Both the position numbers and the translations under genes were made by a program. From assembly GCA_964613385.1 (NCBI GenBank), contig CAZTGZ010000003.1:1-64000 (forward strand): a DNA stretch of 64,000 nt, in the 5' to 3' direction. The stretch is from CAZTGZ01 sp964613385 (lineage in GTDB: Bacteria > Bacteroidota > Bacteroidia > NS11-12g > UBA9320). Of this stretch, positions 26,698 to 34,365 are shown one piece after another; positions within the stretch are counted from its first letter, which is position 1; each line of letters starts with the position of its first letter. Under the pieces are notes generated by a model. The model saw only the letters and a list, made by a program, of their open reading frames with translations. It had not been told where the DNA came from and ran no database searches.

Positions 26698-29600
26698 TTG
26701 CGCCTATATCTCCTTTGGTTATGCCTGTTTCCGCTATGCGGATGGGCACAGGATTTCATATATCGGAGTAAAGTTTGGTACACTTCGGAAAGTTTGCAGT
26801 TAGATACGCTTCCCATTATCCATGGCAGCATTCAAACCATTCCGCCCATTCCCGACTCCTGTTGGTATGTTGATGAAGTCACCGGTGTCTTAATCAAAAA
26901 CCCACTTGCGGCGCTTCCGGATACCGTCATCGTCAGGTATCGCTGCCTTACGGCTCCCGTAAATCAAACCTTCAAATTAGACAGACCCATTCCCCTGGAG
27001 CGATACGCGGATGAAATGGAGTCATACATTCCCGTGAAACCGGGAAATCCAATATCTACCTCCAGCGGACTGGTTACCGCCGGAAACTTATCCCGTGGCA
27101 TCGGATTTGGCTCTGTTCAGGATGTCGTGCTCAATTCGAACCTGAACCTGAGAATGCACGGAACCCTGGCCGGAGATGTACAGGTATTGGCTGCAATTTC
27201 TGATGAAAACAACCCGGTTCAACCTGAAGGAAATACACGTCAGGTGCAGGATTTTGATCAGGTATTCATCCAACTCAAAAGAAAAAATGCCACCCTCATT
27301 GCAGGTGATTTCGAAATGAAAAATGCCGAAGATGACTATTTCCTGCGCTACTACAAGAAATCCAGAGGTTTGAGATGGGAAAATTCCTGGAAAATAAGTT
27401 ACGGGATATTGAGTGCGGAAGCGGATTTGGCAGTGGCAAGAGGTCGCTTTCACCGTCAGATTATAACCGCCATCGAAGGGAATCGCGGGCCTTATCGCCT
27501 GGAAGGAGCAAACGGGGAGTTGTTTATTATAGTGATAGCTGCAACGGAGCGCATTTTTTTAGACGGTAAGTTGCTCGAAAGGGGCGAACAGGGTGATTAT
27601 ATCATCGACTACAACAGCGGGGAATTGATCTTTATGCCCCGTGTGGTAATTAGCAGATTCAGCCGGATAATTGCAGAATTTCAGTACAGTGACCGGAATT
27701 ATGCCCGTTCAGTTTTGCATCAGCGTGTTGGCCTCCAAAGGGAAAAAACTAAGTTTTATCTCAGTACTTATCGCGAGGCAGACAATAAAAATCAACCCTT
27801 CCTGCAATCACTTTCGGGTTACGATTCTGTCGCGCAGATCAGTGCCGTTCAGAAGTTGCAGAACTCCGGAGATGCTGCCCTTATCAGCATTCCCAATGTG
27901 CGTAAATCCGAAAACCTGCCCGATCGTGTGCTATATCATCAGATAATGGATCCTTTGCTGGGCCTGATATATGTATATGCAGAAAACCGAAATGCAGACT
28001 CAGCCTTATATGAAGTGGTCTTCTCCTATGTAGGTAACGGCAATGGAAATTATCGGCCTGTTGTTTCTGCGGCCAACGGAAAAGTATATGAATTTGCTCC
28101 GCCAGTTTCCGGTCAGAAACAGGGAGCCTATGAGCCGGTAGAAGTATTGGTGCCGCCCAAAAGTCAGACCTTGACCTCCGGAGGCGTGCAATGGGAAATG
28201 GGTGCTTTGGGCAACTTGAAATTGGAATCCGCTTTAAGTCATCGTGACTTAAATACCTTTTCTGGTAGAGATGACGGAGACAATAGCGGGTTTGCCGGCA
28301 GAATACAGTGGAACAGAATACAACCCTTAGACACGACCGCTCGTTTCAAATTCTATCACAAGCTGGGTGTGGAATACGTGCATGAGGGATTTTCTTTTGT
28401 AGAGCGATTCAGGGATCCCGAATTCAACCGTACCTTTAATCCCTCCTTATTAAATCCGGATCAGGATACCTTATACCAAAAGCCCTCTGCAGAAAAATGG
28501 GTCGATGTATCCCTGGGATTGATGAATGGGAAAGGTAAGCATTTTTATAGTCGTCTGGGATATTTCGAAAAAGGCGAATGGCTCCATGCCTTGATGAATG
28601 AGCATGGATTTCAGTCGAAAGGGAAAAAGCTCTCCTGGAGCAGTCATGTTCAAATGACCCATGCCGATATTCTCGGTTTCAGGAATCGTCAGAAGAAAGG
28701 TCTTTCTGAGTTGAGCGGAAGGTTTAAAATGGGAGAACCAACCGTAATCGCAGAGGCCGGTCGCAATGAATCCGGTTTGAACAACCGCCTCAATGCCAAC
28801 AGTTTCTCGTATTCGCAGTATTCCTTGCAGTACCGGACCCCGGCCACATTCAAATTCTGGACACATGCAGCTTCCTATACCCTTAGAAATGACCAATTTG
28901 TACGGGACAGCACATTTGTTCCTTTTACAAAAACCGAAAATATCAGTTTAAACAGCCAATTTGTGCGGGATCATCAGCGGATTCAGGTATTTGTAAATTA
29001 TCGCACCTTGAAATACCTGAATGACACCCTGGATTTGGAAGAGAATTTACAGGCCCGATTGGAGGGAAATACGAGCTTTTTGAACCGAACCATACAATTG
29101 CAAACCTATCTCCAAACCGGTACTGCCCGGGAACAACGACGCGAATTCAGCTACCTGAAAGTGCAACCCGGTTTGGGCATTTATATCTGGAACGACTACG
29201 ACAGCAATGGATTGGCCAGTCTGGCAGAATTTGAACCTGCCTCAGAACTGGACCGCAATCGCGCGGATTATGTGCGCATATTTACGCCGGTCGCCGATTT
29301 TGTGCAATCGGTTCAGAATCAGTGGAACCTCACCCTGAATGTAAATTTATCTAAATCGGCCGTCGGATTTTTAAGGAGAATATCAAGCGTTTGGTCTTAT
29401 ACCGGCGATCAGAAATATCAGGGCAATTTCCAGTGGTTTGGAAACGGGACAGTGCCCCTGCTTTTCCTGAACAAAAATTTGAGGGGCAGCTTGTTTTACA
29501 ACAGATCTTCCCCGGTTTTCGGTATGGAAATGCACTTGTTTCAGTCAGAAAACAGGACCTTGAATGTTTATGGCATCGACAAACGCATGCGGGAGGAGCA

Positions 29601-30096
29601 ATTGGGAAGGATACGCTGGAATTTGTCCTCGAGTCTTGCTTTTTATCAGGAGTTTAGATTGGGTAACCGGGAGAACAGCAGCGAATTCTTCCCGGAGCGC
29701 AATTATGCTTACCGTTATTACGCCATCGAGCCGCGATTGAATTACCAATGGCAGAGCAAGTGGAGGTCGGTATTGTTTTATCAGCATTTTAAGACCCAAA
29801 GCACCTTATTTCAAAAGAAGGAATTGGGTGCAGAGCTTCGGTGGATGCAGACCGGGGGAGGCATTATAACGGCCTCCTTGTCCGGAATCAGAACTCAGAT
29901 CAGCGCAGAAGCGGGAGGCAATTTGGCCTATGATTTATTACAGGGCCTGGCTCCCGGCGACAACCTGAAATGGAATTTGATGATAGAGCGAAGAATTCGG
30001 GAAAGGGTACAAATCACCTTGCAATACGATGGCCGAAAAGGCGTTTCTGTGCCGGTGATTCACCAGGGCAGGGCAGTGGCGAGGTATTTGTTTTAG
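26698..30096 (+). CDS. Large predicted outer-membrane beta-barrel protein of unknown function
   Basis: 1132 residues from a TTG start with signal peptide LRLYLLWLCLFPLCGWAQ; the only upstream in-frame starts are non-standard. The N-terminal 250 residues hold a globular part with SGLVTAGNLSRGIGFGS and LNLRMHGTLAGDVQVLAAISDENNPVQPEGNT, which resembles the secretin/plug-like start of large Bacteroidota barrel proteins (the same style of motif occurs in SprA). The remainder is full of alternating aromatic strands, and it ends in a strand with terminal Phe (AVARYLF), as expected for a BAM substrate. No enzyme domain is seen. It is divergent from the giant cargo gene, with 199 bases between starts. 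Confidence 0.8.
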   Translation: MRLYLLWLCLFPLCGWAQDFIYRSKVWYTSESLQLDTLPIIHGSIQTIPPIPDSCWYVDEVTGVLIKNPLAALPDTVIVRYRCLTAPVNQTFKLDRPIPLERYADEMESYIPVKPGNPISTSSGLVTAGNLSRGIGFGSVQDVVLNSNLNLRMHGTLAGDVQVLAAISDENNPVQPEGNTRQVQDFDQVFIQLKRKNATLIAGDFEMKNAEDDYFLRYYKKSRGLRWENSWKISYGILSAEADLAVARGRFHRQIITAIEGNRGPYRLEGANGELFIIVIAATERIFLDGKLLERGEQGDYIIDYNSGELIFMPRVVISRFSRIIAEFQYSDRNYARSVLHQRVGLQREKTKFYLSTYREADNKNQPFLQSLSGYDSVAQISAVQKLQNSGDAALISIPNVRKSENLPDRVLYHQIMDPLLGLIYVYAENRNADSALYEVVFSYVGNGNGNYRPVVSAANGKVYEFAPPVSGQKQGAYEPVEVLVPPKSQTLTSGGVQWEMGALGNLKLESALSHRDLNTFSGRDDGDNSGFAGRIQWNRIQPLDTTARFKFYHKLGVEYVHEGFSFVERFRDPEFNRTFNPSLLNPDQDTLYQKPSAEKWVDVSLGLMNGKGKHFYSRLGYFEKGEWLHALMNEHGFQSKGKKLSWSSHVQMTHADILGFRNRQKKGLSELSGRFKMGEPTVIAEAGRNESGLNNRLNANSFSYSQYSLQYRTPATFKFWTHAASYTLRNDQFVRDSTFVPFTKTENISLNSQFVRDHQRIQVFVNYRTLKYLNDTLDLEENLQARLEGNTSFLNRTIQLQTYLQTGTAREQRREFSYLKVQPGLGIYIWNDYDSNGLASLAEFEPASELDRNRADYVRIFTPVADFVQSVQNQWNLTLNVNLSKSAVGFLRRISSVWSYTGDQKYQGNFQWFGNGTVPLLFLNKNLRGSLFYNRSSPVFGMEMHLFQSENRTLNVYGIDKRMREEQLGRIRWNLSSSLAFYQEFRLGNRENSSEFFPERNYAYRYYAIEPRLNYQWQSKWRSVLFYQHFKTQSTLFQKKELGAELRWMQTGGGIITASLSGIRTQISAEAGGNLAYDLLQGLAPGDNLKWNLMIERRIRERVQITLQYDGRKGVSVPVIHQGRAVARYLF

Positions 30097-30174
30097 GAGG
30101 GGAGACAAATTGCTCAATTATTGTTATATTCTCCCGGAGTTAGCTCGCGAGTTGAAGGTTTGATCAAAGGGAAT

Positions 30175-30624
30175 TTATTGATCAATTTTCAGTTTTACTT
30201 TTTGCAACATCACGCGATTGCCGCTGCACGGATAGATTTTTTTAATGTCTGTCCATTGTGTATTTTCTTCAATAAGAATGGTTGAATTTCCAATGTCAAA
30301 CCAGATTTCAAATTCCGTGTATGTCAAGTGAGTGGGATTCACTGTTATTAAAAATTGATTTAGCTTTTCAGTTTCTTTAATTTTTACAAGGCTATCAAGT
30401 ACAATAAGGTTAATATCATTATTTCTAACTGATTGATTCTCAAAGTCTGGAATTATCGTATACAGAATTTTGTTCTCTCCAACTTTGAGATTTGGAAATT
30501 CTTTGAATTCCGGATACCAACTCTTCAGAATGACTTCAGGCTTCCTTTCTAATAGCAATGTATCTTGTGCGTATGAATGGCTATTCCATAATATTATCAG
30601 GGCAATTGTTGAAATTAATTTCAT
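30175..30624 (-). CDS. Small secreted protein of unknown function
   Basis: 149 residues with signal peptide MKLISTIALIILWNSHSYAQ. The mature part is beta-rich (LKVGENKILYTIIPDF; LTYTEFEIWFDIGNSTILIEENTQW) and could be an Ig-like domain, but no family is recognised. The gene is AT-rich compared with the neighbours on either side and lies in a run of small minus-strand genes with hairpin-rich spacers, which suggests an accessory or acquired segment. Confidence 0.65.
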   Translation of the reverse strand: MKLISTIALIILWNSHSYAQDTLLLERKPEVILKSWYPEFKEFPNLKVGENKILYTIIPDFENQSVRNNDINLIVLDSLVKIKETEKLNQFLITVNPTHLTYTEFEIWFDIGNSTILIEENTQWTDIKKIYPCSGNRVMLQKVKLKIDQ

Positions 30625-30720
30625 GATTCACGGATTTTGAAATTTTTATTCAGGCGATCTCGATAGCTATTGGTGTCGGAACTCTTCATTTTGAACTAGG
30701 CAAGATCTTTGATAGAAGCA

Positions 30721-30786
30721 CAATCCCGATTGCTATGAGGATTGTATAACCACCCAACCGCCACTTTTGGGTAGATGCTGTTAAAT
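30721..30786. repeat. Hairpin-rich spacer between two small accessory genes
   Basis: Two short inverted repeats in series: CAATCC (30721-30726) with GGATTG (30739-30744), and ACCCAA (30752-30757) with TTGGGT (30767-30772), then GTTAAAT (30780-30786). ACCCAAC and GTTAAAT fit the RYYYAAC and GTTRRRY cores of integron attC sites, but the distance (35 bases) is shorter than known attC sites. Confidence 0.3.
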
Positions 30787-30801
30787 GGCGTTTTTCGCTC
30801 A

Positions 30802-31272
30802 TTAATACCCAATCCAATAGTCCTCCTTTCCTTTTTTAGTTGGAATTAGGTCGTTACAGATTCTGAAGAGGCTGTCAAATGTCACGTTGTAGGTATTGTA
30901 ATGATGAAATTTGTAAGTTTCCTTGTCCATTTGAATCTTGACATTATAATTATAGCCATCAATATTTGGTGTTACAAGTTCCTTTGGGGTCGTTTTCCAG
31001 TTTGTACTTTTGAGGAAAGACAAAATTCGATTCTTGTCAAATTCAGTAAAGGTTAATTGGTCGTGGTAGTCAAGTTTATTTTCTCCCGGGTTAAACAATG
31101 AATAGAACACAACCAAATTGTTGTTGTCAATTCGATATTCTGTTGTCTCGACATTAATCGCAGGAGTGTATGATATTTCGACCTTGAATTTCATTTCATT
31201 GTCCGATTTGTGGCTGTCGCTAACGATACCCGTAAGGGTCACAAAAGTCAAAATGGAAATTACTACTTTCAT
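30802..31272 (-). CDS. Small exported protein of unknown function
   Basis: 156 residues with a hydrophobic N-terminus (MKVVISILTFVTLTGIVSDS) that may be a signal peptide. The rest is charged and beta-rich (FKVEISYTPAINVETTEYRID; YNYNVKIQMDKETYKFHHYNTYNVTFDSLFRICNDLI). No family recognised. AT-rich, in the same small accessory group as its neighbours. Confidence 0.65.
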   Translation of the reverse strand: MKVVISILTFVTLTGIVSDSHKSDNEMKFKVEISYTPAINVETTEYRIDNNNLVVFYSLFNPGENKLDYHDQLTFTEFDKNRILSFLKSTNWKTTPKELVTPNIDGYNYNVKIQMDKETYKFHHYNTYNVTFDSLFRICNDLIPTKKGKEDYWIGY

Positions 31273-31317
31273 ATATGATAGCCCGAAAAATGTCCAATAA
31301 CGTATAAATAACCGAAA

Positions 31318-32067
31318 TTAATTCTCCCCTCCTATGTTCAAATAATAACCAAAATCAACCCCCAAATTATACAAATAGCCTGTAACTGGCGTATCTATTA
31401 TCTTCAACATTCCATACCTGAATACTGGTTGAATTCTCAGGCTGCTTTGATCGTTCATATGATAATTCATTCCAATACCTATTATTGGCGAGATATTCAA
31501 TTTTTTAAATTCTTCTTTGCTCGGAATGGTTGCTTTTTCCCTCCCTTGCATGCGATAAACCACATTGGTGTTATTTCCTTTTAGAAGAATATTCGTCACC
31601 AACCCGATGCTAGAAATCAAACGCAAGCGCTGCTCACCAAGGCTAAAATTCGCCTGTATGGGAATGTCCAGATAATGAAAGTTGTAACGAACCCTCGTAT
31701 GGGTAACCGGATTTGTGTTATCCAAAGAGTCTGTTAATGAATACCTGGCATCCACTTTCTTAGTTTGATAACCTTTGTTTGAATAAAATATGCCCGTTTC
31801 TAATCCTAATCGTTTATTGAATTGGTAACAAAAAGAAATGCCTTCGGTATAACTTAGTTTGCTGGTTTCCAGATCGTTATTTAGTTTAATCTGCACATCA
31901 CTTGTGGGACTTCCGTCATTGTTTTTAAGGGTCCGGAAGCAATAATCCGCAGAAAAATTCACCCCGATTTGAAAATTAGGATAGGCACTGTTTACTGCAC
32001 GTGCAGGGACTTGTCCGTAAACTACGGAATTCATGGTGAGCATTAAGCCAAAGACAAGGAATCGCAT
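31318..32067 (-). CDS. Outer-membrane beta-barrel protein, PorT-like
   Basis: 249 residues with signal peptide MRFLVFGLMLTMNSVVYGQ. Beta-strand pattern and FQIGVNFSADYCFRT, LGLETGIFYSNKGYQTKK, YNFHYLDIPIQANFSLGEQRLRLISSIGLVTNILLK and a final strand GVDFGYYLNIGGEN match the Bacteroidota outer-membrane barrel family PF13568 (PorT-like). Eight-strand barrel in the outer membrane; ligand unknown. It is not necessarily the T9SS PorT, since this family is large. Confidence 0.82.
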   Translation of the reverse strand: MRFLVFGLMLTMNSVVYGQVPARAVNSAYPNFQIGVNFSADYCFRTLKNNDGSPTSDVQIKLNNDLETSKLSYTEGISFCYQFNKRLGLETGIFYSNKGYQTKKVDARYSLTDSLDNTNPVTHTRVRYNFHYLDIPIQANFSLGEQRLRLISSIGLVTNILLKGNNTNVVYRMQGREKATIPSKEEFKKLNISPIIGIGMNYHMNDQSSLRIQPVFRYGMLKIIDTPVTGYLYNLGVDFGYYLNIGGEN

Positions 32068-32152
32068 GATTTATAAATATTTTATATCCGCAAACCCATT
32101 TACGAAAGATTCACTGAGCTAATATAACAAATCCCTTGGTTTCTTTTCGAAA

Positions 32153-32680
32153 TTAGTGCGAATTGTGACGCACCCACAACAACTTAGATATGTCAAATCC
32201 CAAAGAAGCGGCTTTCTCCAAATACGCCTTCCTGATTTCCTCCGGGATGGTCTTCTCCCTTGACAAAATCCATAAATAGTCCAAGCTGCTGCCACAAACA
32301 AGAGAATATTTATACTCCGGATCCAGGGCTATCACATTATATCCAGCATAAAATGGCCCGAAGAAAGAAACCTTCAGCATCGCTATATTATCAGCGCCCA
32401 CAAATTTTGCTTTTCCCGTAGATTCTTTCCATTCGCGGGAGACAGTATTATACCCCCGATTCACAACCTTGATGCTGCCATCCGGATTCAGGGAGTAATT
32501 TGCAGTGGTATTGTCCAGATTCTTCTCAAATCGAAAATCAAAACGCGCAATCTCATACCATAATCCCAAATACTTACTGCGATCAAAGGATTTCACAGCC
32601 TGCACATTCGCCGGTATGGTATTGCAGCCGAATAAAGTTATCATGACCATGAATATGAAAGGAACAATTTTAAAGTGCAT
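32153..32680 (-). CDS. blc: Blc-like bacterial lipocalin, lipoprotein
   Basis: 175 residues from the ATG at 32680, which gives a lipoprotein signal (MHFKIVPFIFMVMITLFGC). A further in-frame ATG at 32773 would put 31 odd residues before it. The lipocalin signature YLGLWYEIARFDFRFEKN has the invariant G-x-W, and YSLVCGSSLDYLWILSR and the C-terminal helix fit the Blc/apolipoprotein D branch, which binds fatty acids or lysophospholipids at the outer membrane. It lies 93 bases downstream of the tryptophan dioxygenase gene on the same strand and may share its transcript. Confidence 0.9.
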   Translation of the reverse strand: MHFKIVPFIFMVMITLFGCNTIPANVQAVKSFDRSKYLGLWYEIARFDFRFEKNLDNTTANYSLNPDGSIKVVNRGYNTVSREWKESTGKAKFVGADNIAMLKVSFFGPFYAGYNVIALDPEYKYSLVCGSSLDYLWILSREKTIPEEIRKAYLEKAASLGFDISKLLWVRHNSH

Positions 32681-32773
32681 ACCATTTTCCTTGAGATTTG
32701 CTGAATTTACCGATGTTTCTGTACTCGATGCGGTGCGATTCTTTTGCAACCCAATAACTATCTGTTTAAACAT

Positions 32774-33736
32774 CTATAGTCCGAAAACTTCGCGTTTTAC
32801 CCAATGTTTACCCCATTCTTCTAACTCCTCCGCTGTCCATAACCCGGGATAAAAAACACGTTTCTGAAAGCGGGGAGGTAAATATTTCTGCCAATTGGTT
32901 CCGCCTGTGGCTGCAATATCTTCGGGGTTCTTCTGCAAATAGGTAACGGCTGTTTTATAATGTACTAGTGGCCAATTTACGTTCACGTTCAAATCCAGTT
33001 TTTTCAACTCCTCTGTCAAAGCCTCATCCGCCTCACCCCGGCTTAGCAATTCCTGATATCTTACCCAAACATTTTTATCGGCATATACCATGGCCATTTT
33101 CAAAAGCGCCGGATTGTACTTGTGTTCAAATTGTTTCAGGGTCAGGGTCTTTTCTCCTGTCTCTAATATGGTGGCGCCCTCCTGCCAGTATATATACGGG
33201 TACATGTCTTCCACCTTGCTGTCCTGATTAAATTGATGCCGTTGGTCCTTGTGCACGAGTTGGCGGAAATCGGTGGAGGCAATCTCTACCATTCGGTACT
33301 GCGCACTTTGAAATCCGCTGGCCGGCATCAACGACATCCTGAATTTTAAAAACTGTTCCTTTTCCATTCCCTCACTCATTACCCCAAATGAAGCCGTGAG
33401 AATTTCGAAATAGCGGTTCACCCTGAACAGTTTCTCCCGCATATAAGTCGCTCCGGGATTTTCATGGAAACATATTTGTTCCAATTCGTGCAGAATCATT
33501 TTAAAATACAGTTCGGTCACCTGATGGTACATAATAAATATCAGCTCATCCGGAAAATCCGTTCTGGGTTTCTGCAGGGTTAATAAGGTGTCGAGATGTA
33601 TATAATTCCAGTAGGGGATATAGTCTTCATACAGTCGCCCTTCGAGATATGCGGCTAAATCCTGATGATTCAACTGGTATTTTTCCTCCAATTGCTCAAT
33701 CAATCGGATAATCTTTGGATCACTGGCTATGCTCAT
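32774..33736 (-). CDS. kynA: Tryptophan 2,3-dioxygenase
   Basis: 320 residues. Opens the indole ring of L-tryptophan to N-formylkynurenine with heme and oxygen, the first step of the kynurenine route. Family hallmarks are seen: LIFIMYHQVTELYFKMILHELEQ (distal pocket His and helix), RVNRYFEILTASFGVMS and RMSLMPASGFQSAQYR. The distal region and length fit the long bacterial form; a terminal HWVKREVFGL tail closes it. The start overlaps the rfbC stop (ATGA), so translation is coupled. No other kynurenine gene is in the window. Confidence 0.95.
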   Translation of the reverse strand: MSIASDPKIIRLIEQLEEKYQLNHQDLAAYLEGRLYEDYIPYWNYIHLDTLLTLQKPRTDFPDELIFIMYHQVTELYFKMILHELEQICFHENPGATYMREKLFRVNRYFEILTASFGVMSEGMEKEQFLKFRMSLMPASGFQSAQYRMVEIASTDFRQLVHKDQRHQFNQDSKVEDMYPYIYWQEGATILETGEKTLTLKQFEHKYNPALLKMAMVYADKNVWVRYQELLSRGEADEALTEELKKLDLNVNVNWPLVHYKTAVTYLQKNPEDIAATGGTNWQKYLPPRFQKRVFYPGLWTAEELEEWGKHWVKREVFGL

Positions 33737-34278
33737 AAAAATGGTGTTTCAAATGATGAAAATGTAGGGTAATGTTTGTCTTTTTCAGAGAGAATGGGCT
33801 CATTTTCACCCCATTGTATGCCCAAATCCGGATCATTCCAGGGCAATCCTCCCTCTGATTCCGGAGCATAAAATCCCGTACATTTATAACTGAATATGGT
33901 CTGGTCTTCCAGGGTTATAAATCCATGGGCAAAACCCTCCGGTATCCAAAGCATGAGATTATTATCTCCGCTCAGTTCCACAGAAAAATGTGCTCCGTAA
34001 GTGTCTGAATTTTTGCGAATGTCAACAATCACATCCCGCACAGATCCCCGGATTACCCGAACCAGTTTGCCTTGTCCATCAGGAGGTCGTTGATAGTGTA
34101 GCCCGCGGAGTATGCCTTTGTTGGAGAGGCTTTGGTTGTCCTGAACAAATTCCTGTACAATTCCGTTTTGGTGAAATAGTTCCCGACTGTAACTCTCAAA
34201 AAAATATCCCCTGTGATCTCCAAATACCTTGGGCTGAATCAAAAGAGGACCTTTAATGTGTATGGATTCGAAAATCAT
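33733..34278 (-). CDS. rfbC: dTDP-4-dehydrorhamnose 3,5-epimerase
   Basis: 181 residues, cupin-fold epimerase of dTDP-L-rhamnose synthesis. Visible: FFESYSRELFHQNGI, FVQDNQSLSNKGILRGLHYQ with the catalytic His, VRDVIVDIRKNSDTYG, LWIPEGFAHGF and the Tyr-containing YKCTGFYAPESEGG. Cytoplasmic. No rfbA, B or D neighbours, so the rest of the rhamnose pathway is elsewhere; coupling to tryptophan dioxygenase looks unrelated in function. Confidence 0.95.
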   Translation of the reverse strand: MIFESIHIKGPLLIQPKVFGDHRGYFFESYSRELFHQNGIVQEFVQDNQSLSNKGILRGLHYQRPPDGQGKLVRVIRGSVRDVIVDIRKNSDTYGAHFSVELSGDNNLMLWIPEGFAHGFITLEDQTIFSYKCTGFYAPESEGGLPWNDPDLGIQWGENEPILSEKDKHYPTFSSFETPFL

Positions 34279-34365
34279 TTGTCAGGTGCAAATTTGCTAA
34301 AACTTAGCTGTAAGTGTTGATATTTCCGAAATGATTTTGCTCAGAGCCTTTTGTAAATTCGTCCC

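Noticed and set aside
30752..30786. True integron attC site
   Set aside because: Core motifs match but the element is too short and no integrase or second site was found; kept only as a weak repeat feature.
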